Below, in pieces: positions 15,673-24,633 of a stretch of 60,342 bases of DNA. The stretch's first letter is position 1, and each line of letters begins with the position of its first letter. The notes under the pieces were generated by a model. That model was not told the origin of the DNA. It did no database searches and worked only from the letters and a program-made list of their open reading frames with translations. A program made the translations under genes and the position numbers. The DNA comes from Bacteroidota bacterium (lineage in GTDB: Bacteria; Bacteroidota; Bacteroidia; Flavobacteriales; Weeksellaceae). The stretch is from the NCBI GenBank assembly GCA_023411265.1, contig JAEYOX010000010.1:1-60342 (forward strand). Reading direction: 5' to 3'.

Positions 15673-18636
15673 ATGAATTCAAGAAAAATACTGACCACGG
15701 CTGCTGTTTTTTATTTTGCGATTGCTCAGGCGCAGCATTCTCATTATTTCAGCGATCGCGCTCCCTACACTTTTGAGCTTGCAGAAAATCTTTATCAGAC
15801 GAAGGTGTATAGCGCTTCGCAACATGAATATTCTCAGCATTATTTCTATAACAGTCACCTATCGAAATCCCAGCAAGAGGCGGCTCAGTTTTTTGATAAT
15901 GTGATCGCAGTTATTCTTAATAAAAATCATGCAGAAGAAGGACTCGAAGCATTCATTAAAGAGTATCCGAACTCAGCCTATTTTGCACAGGCCAATCTTC
16001 CTTTAGCGGATTTTTATCTGGCACAGAAAGATTTTGACAAAGCTCTGGAAAGTCTTCAGAAAGTGAACCAGTACCACCTTTCCCGGCAGGAAAATACGGA
16101 TTATATCCTGAAACTGGGATACGCAAAATTCATGACGGGTGACAGCAAAGGCGCCATACGCGCTTTGGAAGAAGCGTATGTGAACGGCGATCCTGAAAAT
16201 AAAAATGATGTGGCTTATATGTTGGGACATCTTTATTATGCGGACCGACAGAATGAAGCGGCATTTCAATATTTTGACAGCATCAAAGACGAGCCGAAAT
16301 TCTCCCGGCTAGTACGTCCGTATTATGTTCAGATGTATTATAATCAGAAGGATTATGATTCGGCCATTCGGGAAGGAAATTTGTTGCTGAATATCGATAT
16401 TTCGGAATCCTATAAGGCGGAAGTTCATAAGATTATCGGTGAAAGTTACTTCATGAAAGGAAATTACGCTGAAGCGTATCCTCATTTAAAATCTTTTCTT
16501 GAAAGCAGACCCGATGCAGGCGAAAGTGACTTATATCAAATGGGATTCGTCGCAGCGCAGCTCGGAAACTATGATGAAGCAGTTTCTTACTATAATCAGT
16601 TGATTAACAGTAGTTCTGAATTATCTCAAAATGCTTATTACCAACTCGGCAATGCTTATCTTCAGACTGGCAAAAAACAAGAAGCACTATCCGCATTTCG
16701 TTCTGCTTATCAGATGGATTACGATGCCCATGTTCAGAAACTGGCACATGAACAATATGCGAAAGTAAGCTACGATGTAGGGAATCCTTTTGAGAGTGCT
16801 CCCAAAGTAATTCAAGGATTTATTGACCGATATCCCGCCGATGAAAAAACTCCGGAAATAAGGAAATTGCTGGTAAAATCTTACCTTTATTCAGGTGATT
16901 ACAGAGAAACGCTTGCTGCCATTGACAAACTTCAAAACTCTACTCCAGAAACGGATAAGATCGATCAGGAAGTTTCATTTTTATTAGGAACTGAAGAATT
17001 TAATAAAGGAAATTTTGACGCAGCTGAAAGGTATTTTCTGAGAAGCCTCGAATTTAACTACAATAAAGAATTTCACAGCAGAGCAGTCTATTGGTTGGGG
17101 CAACTCTATTATCAGAAAGATAATTTTCCTTCCGCCATTGCACGTTTTGAAAGTTTGCTGAATGTTTCCACTTTTCCGGAAAAACAGCAGTTACATTATG
17201 ATTTAGGATATGCCTATTTTAAATCGAGAAAATTTAATAAATCCAGACAGCATTTCCAAAGCTATCTTCAGAATCCGAATCCGGAGTTTAGAAATGATGC
17301 GCAGTTGAGACTGGCCGATTCCCATTATGCTGAAAACCAGCTTGAAGAAGCGATTGCTTTGTACGACACTGTAGAAAATGCCAGCGATTATACCGTTTTT
17401 CAAAAAGGAATGGCACTTGGATTTCAGGGAAATAACAGTGCTAAAATATCAACACTCAAAAACCTGATTTCCAGATTTCCCGACTCTGAATATGTTGATG
17501 ATGCCCAATATGAGATTGCTGTAGCTTATTCTTCTGAAGAAGATTATTCCAATGCTGCAGATTTTTTCTCAAAAGTAATTAAAAACAGCAGAGACCAGGA
17601 TTTGGTAGCAGATGCGCAAATTTACAGAGCGCAGTTGTATATTGACCAGAATCAGGATGCTAAGGCTTTAGCCGATCTACGGGCTTTGGGTAATCAATAT
17701 AGAAATTCTGCCTACGCTTCTAAAGTTGTACAGGCTTCGCGCCCGATTTTTGTGAAAAACGGAGATATTGCCGGATATGAAGATTTCGCTAGAAATCTGG
17801 GAGTGAAAATCGACGCATCCGAAATTGACGAGATTAGTCTTGCTTCTGCCAAACAGTTGTACACTCAGAAAAATTATACGGCAGCTATTCCGCTTTATGA
17901 AAAATATCTGAGTCAGAATCCGACCGGAGAAGGGATGTATCAGGCGCAGTTTGAATTGGGAGAAAGTTATTTTCATACCAAAAACTTCACAAAAGCATTG
18001 CTTGTTTTACAGGATGTTGCGGCGGTTCAGAATGATTATCAACAGGAGTCTAAAACCAGAATTGCCCAAATTTACCTGAACCAGAACAATATTAGTGAAG
18101 CAAAAAAAATTCTGGAAAGTCTCACTTCATCACCACAGGTAAACATCAGGAATTTTGCCAATACAGAACTGATGAAGATATATGCCGAGGAGAAAAATTT
18201 CGCTCAGGCAGAAAAATTTGCTGATTTGGTGCTCGCAAATTCTAAAAATGCAGCTTCGATTCTGGAAAGTGCCAGATCAATAAAGGCCAGAAGCCTGATG
18301 AACAGCGGCAAAGATAAAGAGGCCCAAGCCGCTTATGCTGCTCTGGAAAAATCTGCGAATCCTGAAGTGGCAGCCGAGGCTTTATTTGCCAGAGCTTTTT
18401 ATCAGAATAAAGCGAAATCTTACAAGGCTTCCAACGAAACTATTTTCAGACTTGCCAATAATTATGCTTCCGAAGAATACTGGGGTGCGAAAGCACTTGT
18501 GGTTATGGCGAAGAATTATCTGGGATTGAAAGACAATTATCAAGCAAGTTATACCGTGGATCAGCTGATTGCTAATTACAGTGATTTTCCCGACGTTATT
18601 GCAGAAGCAAGGGAAGTGAAAAAACAAATCAAATAA
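15673..18636 (+). CDS. Large exported tetratricopeptide-repeat protein
   Basis: A 987-residue protein with a signal peptide ending AIAQAQ (about residue 20), then an almost unbroken series of TPR helices-turn-helices. Examples are LGNYDEAVSYYNQLINSSS, YQLGNAYLQTGKKQEALSAF and LYYQKDNFPSAIARFESLL. No enzyme domain is present, so a periplasmic or outer-membrane-associated scaffold is likely. It lies 36 nt ahead of a plug-less outer-membrane barrel gene on the same strand, and the two probably work together in the cell envelope. Specific function unknown. Confidence 0.85.
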   Translation: MNSRKILTTAAVFYFAIAQAQHSHYFSDRAPYTFELAENLYQTKVYSASQHEYSQHYFYNSHLSKSQQEAAQFFDNVIAVILNKNHAEEGLEAFIKEYPNSAYFAQANLPLADFYLAQKDFDKALESLQKVNQYHLSRQENTDYILKLGYAKFMTGDSKGAIRALEEAYVNGDPENKNDVAYMLGHLYYADRQNEAAFQYFDSIKDEPKFSRLVRPYYVQMYYNQKDYDSAIREGNLLLNIDISESYKAEVHKIIGESYFMKGNYAEAYPHLKSFLESRPDAGESDLYQMGFVAAQLGNYDEAVSYYNQLINSSSELSQNAYYQLGNAYLQTGKKQEALSAFRSAYQMDYDAHVQKLAHEQYAKVSYDVGNPFESAPKVIQGFIDRYPADEKTPEIRKLLVKSYLYSGDYRETLAAIDKLQNSTPETDKIDQEVSFLLGTEEFNKGNFDAAERYFLRSLEFNYNKEFHSRAVYWLGQLYYQKDNFPSAIARFESLLNVSTFPEKQQLHYDLGYAYFKSRKFNKSRQHFQSYLQNPNPEFRNDAQLRLADSHYAENQLEEAIALYDTVENASDYTVFQKGMALGFQGNNSAKISTLKNLISRFPDSEYVDDAQYEIAVAYSSEEDYSNAADFFSKVIKNSRDQDLVADAQIYRAQLYIDQNQDAKALADLRALGNQYRNSAYASKVVQASRPIFVKNGDIAGYEDFARNLGVKIDASEIDEISLASAKQLYTQKNYTAAIPLYEKYLSQNPTGEGMYQAQFELGESYFHTKNFTKALLVLQDVAAVQNDYQQESKTRIAQIYLNQNNISEAKKILESLTSSPQVNIRNFANTELMKIYAEEKNFAQAEKFADLVLANSKNAASILESARSIKARSLMNSGKDKEAQAAYAALEKSANPEVAAEALFARAFYQNKAKSYKASNETIFRLANNYASEEYWGAKALVVMAKNYLGLKDNYQASYTVDQLIANYSDFPDVIAEAREVKKQIK

Positions 18637-18672
18637 GACAATTCAATTTCGACAGCGAAACCTGAACAAGTT

Positions 18673-20442
18673 ATGAGTAAAAATATTCAAAAAATATGGG
18701 TACTGGGTATGGTACTTTCTTCAGCAGCATTATTTTCTCAGATCAAAGAGGAAAAACTGATTCTTGATAAAAAAAGAGAGCCTGAAATAAAGAAAATAGA
18801 AAAGAAAAAAACTTCTGTAGAAACCGTCAAAAATTATCCGCCGGAGGAAAAATCCCAAAATCCGGTTCAGTACCAGATCACCAATGTGCCAGCAGTGTCG
18901 GATTTTCAAACTTCCACCATTCAGGGCGAAGATATTACCCCGAAAATTGAAAGCGATCAATACCAGAATTATGCGCGCTTCGGCATGGGAAATTATGGTA
19001 AAGTCCTGCTGGACGGCTATGCTGCATACCAATTAAATCAGCAAACAGAAATCGGTTTGGATGCGCATGTTCTTTCCACCCATGGTTTGAAAAAAGAGTA
19101 TCCGTGGAACAGCCGGTCTTCGCAGGCTGATCTTAGCGCATTTATGAATGCTTATACCAATTCAGGAAAAATCAATGTGACGGCCGGATTCGGATCACAC
19201 GATTATAACTATTTCGGAATTTACGCTTTTGAACCTGATCCAGATACTGTGCTGAAACAGCAGGTTCAGAATTTCTCTATTAACGGGTTTTATGATCATT
19301 ATTCGAACAAAATTCTCAACAATGCCCAAGTGAAAACCGGTATTCTGAATGATCATTTTAATGCCAAAGAAAGTGTAGCATCAGTAGAAGTAAATCTGTC
19401 GCAACATGAAATGAAATTTCCATTGCCGGAGGTTACGCTGAATGCGGATCTGGGAGTAGGGTTCGAGTCGGTGAATTCCCGTTTTGATTTATTGGAACAG
19501 CATGAATCTAATTATTTTGAAGGAATTCTGGAACCGAAAATTACCTTCTTCCGGGGAAAATCTTATCTTATGATAGGCTCTGGATTTAGTTTTCTGGGTG
19601 CAGAAAGAAATAATAATGTGCTGACAGAAAGAATTAAAGAAAATAAAACCTATTGGTTCCCGAAAGCAGAAGTATTGTTTGCCAGCTCACCATTAGCGAA
19701 TTTTTACCTGGGTGTAGATGGAGGCTTGCAGCATAATTCCTATACTGAAATGCTTCGCAGAAATCCGTTTTTGGTTTCGGATCAGGAAGTTTTGCCAACA
19801 GAAACCAAATACCGTTTGTATTTCGGAATTAAAGGCGATGTGAACGAGCATGTGAAATATGATGTTTCGGCAGGCTTTTCCGAAGTCAGAAATATTATGT
19901 TCTTCAAGGCGAACGGACTTTTTGATCATATCAACACCCTGAACCGTTCTGCCTACAACTATGCCAACACTTTTTCCGCAGTGTATGATAACGGTTCTGT
20001 GAACGAAGTGAAAGCATCTGTTCAGTATTTTCCTTTGCAGAATCTGTCTCTGAACGCCGCAATGAATTATAATTTTTACCGTCTGGATAATCACGATAAA
20101 ATTTATAATATTCCTGAGTTCAATGCTGAATTTGGCGGACAGTACCGACTTATGGATCAGAAACTTCTGCTCGGTTTCAAAGCATTTTTCATCAGTGAAA
20201 GAACCAGCAATTCATTTTCCTATACAGAAGATCCTATTACGGGGATGTTGATTCCTGAAGAAAATACAGCGGAGCGGCTCACCGGCTATGCGGATTTTAA
20301 TGTTTCTGCAGAATATAAATTTCATAAAAACTTTAGTGTTTTTGCCCTTGGAAATAATCTGACCAATGCACAGTACCAAAGTTTCAAAGGATATAAAGTT
20401 CTTGGTGCACAGGTTTTAGCCGGAGTAAAAGTATCTTTTTAA
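18673..20442 (+). CDS. TonB-dependent-receptor-like outer-membrane beta barrel without plug
   Basis: A 589-residue exported protein. Residues 1-22 are the signal peptide (VLSSAALFSQ). A Lys/Glu-rich, Pro-containing linker follows (about 23-70, KKREPEIKKIEKKK), then alternating beta strands to the end, closing with FALGNNLTNAQYQS and a terminal aromatic (VKVSF), as in TonB-dependent receptors. No carboxypeptidase-like domain, TonB box or plug domain is recognisable, so it is a barrel-only member. Co-transcribed with the TPR gene 36 nt upstream. Substrate unknown. Confidence 0.75.
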   Translation: MSKNIQKIWVLGMVLSSAALFSQIKEEKLILDKKREPEIKKIEKKKTSVETVKNYPPEEKSQNPVQYQITNVPAVSDFQTSTIQGEDITPKIESDQYQNYARFGMGNYGKVLLDGYAAYQLNQQTEIGLDAHVLSTHGLKKEYPWNSRSSQADLSAFMNAYTNSGKINVTAGFGSHDYNYFGIYAFEPDPDTVLKQQVQNFSINGFYDHYSNKILNNAQVKTGILNDHFNAKESVASVEVNLSQHEMKFPLPEVTLNADLGVGFESVNSRFDLLEQHESNYFEGILEPKITFFRGKSYLMIGSGFSFLGAERNNNVLTERIKENKTYWFPKAEVLFASSPLANFYLGVDGGLQHNSYTEMLRRNPFLVSDQEVLPTETKYRLYFGIKGDVNEHVKYDVSAGFSEVRNIMFFKANGLFDHINTLNRSAYNYANTFSAVYDNGSVNEVKASVQYFPLQNLSLNAAMNYNFYRLDNHDKIYNIPEFNAEFGGQYRLMDQKLLLGFKAFFISERTSNSFSYTEDPITGMLIPEENTAERLTGYADFNVSAEYKFHKNFSVFALGNNLTNAQYQSFKGYKVLGAQVLAGVKVSF

Positions 20443-20464
20443 CCCTAATATTTATTGACGATAG

Positions 20465-20497
20465 AGACATTTCAGAATTCTGGGATGTCTTTTTTTT
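20465..20497 (+). terminator. Rho-independent terminator after the barrel gene
   Basis: AGACAT (20465-20470) pairs with ATGTCT (20485-20490), with an inner CAGAATTCTG palindrome, then seven or eight T. Confidence 0.85.
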
Positions 20498-20512
20498 GAA
20501 ATGAAAATAAAG

Positions 20513-20520
20513 TATTTTTG
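20513..20520 (+). promoter_or_regulatory. Putative DUF1569-gene promoter, -7 box
   Basis: TATTTTTG, 17 nt before the ATG at 20537. Confidence 0.6.
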
Positions 20521-20536
20521 TCAATAAATCAGCATA

Positions 20537-20992
20537 ATGGAAAATATTTTTGATGCTCAGGTTGCGCAGAATTACATCGATAGGATCAATCAACTAACCC
20601 CTGAAACCCAGCGAAAGTGGGGGACCATGAGTGTGGATCAGATGTTGGCGCATTGCAATGTCACATACGAAACCATTTACGAACCCCAAAAGCATCAGAA
20701 ACCAAAACCATTCACAGCTTTGTTATTAAAATGGTTTGTGAAACCCGGAGTGGTGAGTGAGAAACCTTATAGACAAAGTATTCCCACAGCGCCAATGTTT
20801 ATTATTAAATCCGGAAAGAATTTCGATACGGAAAAAAAAAGACTCATTGGTTATATCCAGAAAACCCAGCAATTAGGAGCCGAAGCTTTTGATGGAAAAC
20901 CATCTCATTCTTTTGGGAAACTCAGCGCCAGACAATGGAATAATATGTTGGCAAAACACCTGAATCATCATCTCGCACAGTTTGGAGTTTAG
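20537..20992 (+). CDS. DUF1569 (DinB-like) protein
   Basis: A 151-residue protein of the DUF1569 family, related to the DinB/YfiT four-helix metal-binding fold. Seen: MSVDQMLAHCNVTYET near residue 30 with the first His, and NMLAKHLNHHLAQF at the C-terminus with the His cluster expected to bind the metal. DinB-fold enzymes often act as thiol-dependent transferases, but the substrate of DUF1569 is unknown. Monocistronic with its own promoter. Confidence 0.8.
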   Translation: MENIFDAQVAQNYIDRINQLTPETQRKWGTMSVDQMLAHCNVTYETIYEPQKHQKPKPFTALLLKWFVKPGVVSEKPYRQSIPTAPMFIIKSGKNFDTEKKRLIGYIQKTQQLGAEAFDGKPSHSFGKLSARQWNNMLAKHLNHHLAQFGV

Positions 20993-21072
20993 ATTTTTTG
21001 ATCCATCAATTTAAGCTTTTCATCAAAACACTGATCTTATCCTAAATCAATGGGTGTTTTATTTCAGAACTG

Positions 21073-21080
21073 TACCTTTG
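21073..21080 (+). promoter_or_regulatory. Putative pirin-gene promoter, -7 box
   Basis: TACCTTTG, 19 nt before the ATG at 21099 and downstream of the more distal candidate ATG at 21054, which it therefore excludes. Confidence 0.6.
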
Positions 21081-21098
21081 TCTTTAAAATCACACAGT

Positions 21099-21812
21099 AT
21101 GAAAACAACACTTCATAAATCACAAACCAGAGGTTATGCAGATCACGGGTGGCTGAAAAGCTATCATACCTTCAGCTTTGCCAATTATTATAATCCTGAA
21201 CGGATGAATTTCGGTGCTCTTCGTGTATTGAATGATGATACCGTAGCTTCCGGAATGGGCTTCGGAACGCATCCACACCGCGATATGGAAATCATTTCGA
21301 TTCCGCTGGAGGGCGATCTGGAACATAAAGATTCACTTGGAACTGCGGCCGTTATCCATAAAGGAGAAATTCAGGTAATGAGTGCCGGAACCGGTGTTAT
21401 GCATAGCGAATATAACAAGAACAAAGATGAGCAGGTGAAATTTCTTCAGATCTGGATTATTCCTAATAAGAAAAATGTAACGCCGCGCTATGATCAGATG
21501 GACATTGAAAAAGAAAATATAATCAATGATTTTCAGCAAATTCTATCTCCAAATCCTGATGATGAAGGCGTGTGGATCCATCAGGATGCGTGGTTTCATA
21601 TGGCCCGTTTTGAACAAGGAAACAGTAAAGATTATATACTGAAGAAAGAGGGTAACGGCGTTTATGTTTTTGTCCTTTCCGGAAGAGCTAAGATAGGAGA
21701 TATAGAACTTTCTGCCAGAGATGGACTTGGTATAGAAGAGGTCGACAGTTTTAGTCTTGAAGCGTTGGAAAAATCCGAAATACTTTTGATGGAAGTTCCG
21801 ATGGAAGTGTAA
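21099..21812 (+). CDS. Pirin family protein (cupin, YhhW-like)
   Basis: A 237-residue two-cupin protein. The family opening is RGYADHGWLKSYHTFSFANY. The N-terminal cupin carries the metal ligands in GTHPHRDMEIISIPLEGDL, and the second cupin is degenerate. Members such as E. coli YhhW have quercetin 2,3-dioxygenase activity in vitro; the physiological role here is unknown. The start is placed at 21099 (MKTTLHKSQTRG) because the promoter box lies between it and the upstream ATG. Confidence 0.9.
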   Translation: MKTTLHKSQTRGYADHGWLKSYHTFSFANYYNPERMNFGALRVLNDDTVASGMGFGTHPHRDMEIISIPLEGDLEHKDSLGTAAVIHKGEIQVMSAGTGVMHSEYNKNKDEQVKFLQIWIIPNKKNVTPRYDQMDIEKENIINDFQQILSPNPDDEGVWIHQDAWFHMARFEQGNSKDYILKKEGNGVYVFVLSGRAKIGDIELSARDGLGIEEVDSFSLEALEKSEILLMEVPMEV

Positions 21813-21840
21813 AAATATATAGTGCATTTAATTTTAATCA

Positions 21841-21865
21841 TTGCCAAAACCTCAAACTTTGGCAA
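21841..21865. promoter_or_regulatory. Perfect 8-bp inverted repeat before the FMN reductase gene
   Basis: TTGCCAAA (21841-21848) and TTTGGCAA (21858-21865) with a 9-nt spacer, 21 nt before the ATG at 21887. No T-run follows, so it is more likely an operator or a 5'-UTR hairpin than a terminator. Confidence 0.5.
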
Positions 21866-21886
21866 CGTTATATTTAATTTTAATTT

Positions 21887-22423
21887 ATGAAAATATTGGC
21901 TTTTGCGGGAAGTAATTCGGAGGTCTCCATCAATAAAAAACTAGTCACTTTTGCTGCTTCTTTTTTTTCGGAATATGAGGTAGAAATCATTGATTTGAAT
22001 CAATTCGAAATGCCTATTTACAAAAATGAAAGAGAAATAGAAGAAGGAATTCCGCAGTTGGCATTTGATTTTGCAGAAATAATTGACAGGTCAGATCTTC
22101 TTTTGATTTCCCTGGCCGAACACAACGGAAGTTATTCTACAGCTTTTAAAAATATTTACGACTGGGTTTCCAGAATAAAAGGAAGAAAAGCATTCGGCGG
22201 AAAACCTATATTTCTTATGGCTGCTGCGCCGGGAAGAAGAGGCGGAGCAAGTGTTCTCGCTGCAGCCACTGCACGGTTTCCCCTTGACGGTGCCACGGTT
22301 TTGGAAACATTTTCGTTGCCCTTTTTTAATGATAATTTCAGTGAAAAAGAAGGAGTTTTAAACGAAGAAAAACGTGCCGAATTACAAGCGAAGTCTGCAG
22401 CAGTACTACAGTATTTTCAGTGA
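21887..22423 (+). CDS. NAD(P)H-dependent FMN reductase family protein
   Basis: A 178-residue flavodoxin-like reductase. The phosphate loop AFAGSNSEVSINKKL lies at residues 4-18. LISLAEHNGSYSTAFKNIYDW and a glycine-rich AAAPGRRGGASV complete the FMN site. Family members reduce quinones, azo dyes or chromate with NAD(P)H; the true acceptor is unknown. A perfect inverted repeat just upstream may control it. It converges on the DUF808 gene with only a 19-nt gap and no terminator. Confidence 0.88.
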   Translation: MKILAFAGSNSEVSINKKLVTFAASFFSEYEVEIIDLNQFEMPIYKNEREIEEGIPQLAFDFAEIIDRSDLLLISLAEHNGSYSTAFKNIYDWVSRIKGRKAFGGKPIFLMAAAPGRRGGASVLAAATARFPLDGATVLETFSLPFFNDNFSEKEGVLNEEKRAELQAKSAAVLQYFQ

Positions 22424-22442
22424 TTTAAGCGATATATCTACA

Positions 22443-23306
22443 TCAGTTTCTAGTAGCTGCGATCAGTTTTTTTCCTCCTAAAAAGACAGGAACCATCAGC
22501 AATCCCGCGATCGTTCCGAAGAGAAGTTGTTTTATCATTTCATTCCAGTTCGGAAAAAGATCATGAAGGAAACGGATGTTATGATCAAAAATTCCTCCTG
22601 ATACCAGCAGCAGCGCAATAGTTCCAATAACAGCCAACGCTTTGATCACGATAGGTAAGGCTTTCACAAGAATTTCTCCTATGGTGTTCAGAAAACCTTT
22701 GTTGTCGGATTTTTGCATCAGTCTGTATCCGGCATCATCCATCCGAACAATCAGTGCAACAATTCCGTAAACACCAACGGTAGCAATAATGGCTACGATA
22801 GAAACCGTAATAATTTGAATAGATAGCGGTTGTTCTAAAACAGTTCCCAATGCAATAATGACAATTTCAATGGAGAGAATAAAATCGGTGAGTACTGCTG
22901 ATTTTATTTTAGCTTTTTCTGCAGCTTCGTCATTTTTTATTTCGGCGATGACTTCTTTTGCTTTTTTGTCGCGGTGAAAAAGAAATTCTATAATCTTTTC
23001 CACACCTTCAAAAGCCAGATAAAATCCACCCAGAACCAAAATTATTGTGATGGCAGGAGGATATAAAGCCTGAAGCAGAAATGCAACAGGAACAATAATC
23101 AGTTTGTTGATAAAAGAACCTTTCATAATGGCCAGCAGTACCGGAATTTCCCGGGAAGATAAAAAACCGGTAGCCTTTTCCGCATTCACAGCCAGATCGT
23201 CACCCAGAATTCCAGCTGTTTTTTTTGTAGCCAGTTTAGCCGTAACGGCAACGTCATCCATTAGCGCAGCAATATCATCAAGTACAGCAAAAATTCCTGA
23301 GGCCAT
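22443..23306 (-). CDS. DUF808 (YedI-like) inner-membrane protein
   Basis: A 287-residue membrane protein of the DUF808 family. It begins with the conserved ASGIFAVLDDIAALMDDVAV and has LATKKTAGILGDDLAVNAEK. About six hydrophobic segments follow, including IIKALAVIGTIALLLVSGG. E. coli YedI is the best-known member and has no firm function. A minus-strand promoter box precedes it. Confidence 0.85.
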   Translation of the reverse strand: MASGIFAVLDDIAALMDDVAVTAKLATKKTAGILGDDLAVNAEKATGFLSSREIPVLLAIMKGSFINKLIIVPVAFLLQALYPPAITIILVLGGFYLAFEGVEKIIEFLFHRDKKAKEVIAEIKNDEAAEKAKIKSAVLTDFILSIEIVIIALGTVLEQPLSIQIITVSIVAIIATVGVYGIVALIVRMDDAGYRLMQKSDNKGFLNTIGEILVKALPIVIKALAVIGTIALLLVSGGIFDHNIRFLHDLFPNWNEMIKQLLFGTIAGLLMVPVFLGGKKLIAATRN

Positions 23307-23325
23307 ATCAATTTATTTTATTTGG

Positions 23326-23333
23326 CAAAAGTA
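23326..23333 (-). promoter_or_regulatory. Putative DUF808-gene promoter, -7 box
   Basis: CAAAAGTA on the plus strand (TACTTTTG on the coding strand), 20 nt before the ATG at 23306. Confidence 0.55.
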
Positions 23334-23433
23334 ATTATTTCACATTTGATTTTCTAAAAAACATCGTAACATTGATTTTTAAGTATGTTAAAAATGTTGT
23401 AATTTCGCAGAACAAAGTTTGAGAAAGTTGAAA

Positions 23434-23502
23434 ATGCAGAAATTACATTCTCCGAAAGAATTTTTCCAACCAAATGGAAACGTAATTTACGCTGAAAAAT
23501 AA
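23434..23502 (+). CDS. Candidate 22-residue leader peptide / small protein ahead of purM
   Basis: An ATG at 23434 opens a 22-codon frame starting MQKLHSPKEFF and ending GNVIYAEK, with TAA at 23500-23502. A strong intrinsic terminator begins 3 nt later. A near-consensus promoter (TAATTTCG at 23400-23407, one mismatch, with TTG at 23374-23376) lies 26 nt before the ATG. The composition is balanced, with Pro, His and aromatic residues, and looks like coding sequence. Either it is a stand-alone small protein or a leader ORF that controls read-through into purM, which has no recognisable promoter of its own. Not recognised from any family. Confidence 0.45.
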   Translation: MQKLHSPKEFFQPNGNVIYAEK

Positions 23503-23505
23503 TGT

Positions 23506-23539
23506 AAAAGCCGACGGTTGAAATACTGTCGGCTTTTTT
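23506..23539 (+). terminator. Strong intrinsic terminator / attenuator in the purM leader
   Basis: AAAAGCCGAC (23506-23515) pairs with GTCGGCTTTT (23528-23537), then more T. It lies 68 nt before the purM ATG. A second hairpin, AGGAAT-caa-ATTCCT (23549-23563), follows it. Confidence 0.85.
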
Positions 23540-23606
23540 CTTTCCGTTAGGAATCAAATTCCTGCCTGAACGACAAAAAATTAGTTTGATACAAATCTGA
23601 AAGAAA

Positions 23607-24596
23607 ATGAATAACACGTACAAATCCGCCGGCGTCGATAAGGAAGAAGGTTATAAAACCGTGGATAAAATAAAAACTGCCGTAGCGGAAACCCATAATA
23701 AAAATGTCCTGAATAATCTGGGAAGTTTTGGCGCATTCTATGAAATTGCAGGTTACAGAAATCCGGTTTTGGTATCAGGAACGGACGGAGTGGGAACCAA
23801 ACTGAAAGTGGCGTTGGATACCAAAAATTACGATTCTATCGGAATCGACTGTTTCGCAATGTGTGCCAACGATATTGTTTGTCATGGTGCAAAACCTCTT
23901 TTTTTCCTGGATTATTTAGCTTGCGGAAAACTAGATGCTGATATTGCAGCCGAAATTGTGATGGGAATGGTGAAAGCCTGCAAAGACAATGAATGTGCGC
24001 TTATTGGCGGCGAAACGGCTGAAATGCCGGGAATGTACCAGCCGGGAGATTATGATGTGGCCGGTTTCTGTGTAGGTATTGTGGAAAAAGACGAAGTGAT
24101 AGACGGATCCAAAATTAAAAATGGCGATAAAATTATTGCTTTGCCAAGTTCAGGATTTCACAGCAACGGATTTTCGCTTGTGAGAAAGATTTTCCCAGAT
24201 TTTAATGAAGAATTTGAAGGAAAACCTATTCACGAAACACTTTTAATTCCAACCAAACTGTATTATCAGGATATTAAAAAGCTAATGAAAAATGTAGAAA
24301 TTAGCGGAATTGCTCATATTACAGGCGGCGGACTGATCGAAAATGTTCCGAGAATCATTCCGGAAGGACTTTCTGCAAAAATCTCAGAATCTAATATTAA
24401 AGTTCCTAACGTGATGTTGGAATTAGAAAAACGGGGAAATATCGACCGCATGGAAATGCACGGTACATTTAATATGGGTGTTGGAATGACCGTGGTGGTG
24501 GATGAAAAATTTGTTGATCAATGTCTTGAACTGATTCCTGAAGCTTACCTCATCGGTGAAATTGTAGAAGGAAACGAAAAAATTCAATTGGTTTAA
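23607..24596 (+). CDS. purM: Phosphoribosylformylglycinamidine cyclo-ligase
   Basis: A 329-residue AIR synthetase, step 5 of de novo purine synthesis (FGAM + ATP to AIR). Seen: YKSAGVDKEEGY at the start, VSGTDGVGTKLKVA, FAMCANDIVCHGAKPLFFLD, IGGETAEMPGMYQPGDYDVA, and HITGGGLIENVPRI in the C-terminal domain. It heads the run purM-purN. No TAnnTTTG box lies between the upstream terminator and the ATG, so transcription probably comes through the leader. The start at 23607 fits the family. Confidence 0.96.
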   Translation: MNNTYKSAGVDKEEGYKTVDKIKTAVAETHNKNVLNNLGSFGAFYEIAGYRNPVLVSGTDGVGTKLKVALDTKNYDSIGIDCFAMCANDIVCHGAKPLFFLDYLACGKLDADIAAEIVMGMVKACKDNECALIGGETAEMPGMYQPGDYDVAGFCVGIVEKDEVIDGSKIKNGDKIIALPSSGFHSNGFSLVRKIFPDFNEEFEGKPIHETLLIPTKLYYQDIKKLMKNVEISGIAHITGGGLIENVPRIIPEGLSAKISESNIKVPNVMLELEKRGNIDRMEMHGTFNMGVGMTVVVDEKFVDQCLELIPEAYLIGEIVEGNEKIQLV

Positions 24597-24633
24597 TAGT
24601 TGAACAAAAATCTGCCAGATTTTTCATGAGATC

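Noticed and set aside
23354..23623. 89-residue minus-strand ORF upstream of purM
   Set aside because: Phe/Ile-rich shadow translation crossing the terminator and the purM start; no promoter and no family resemblance.
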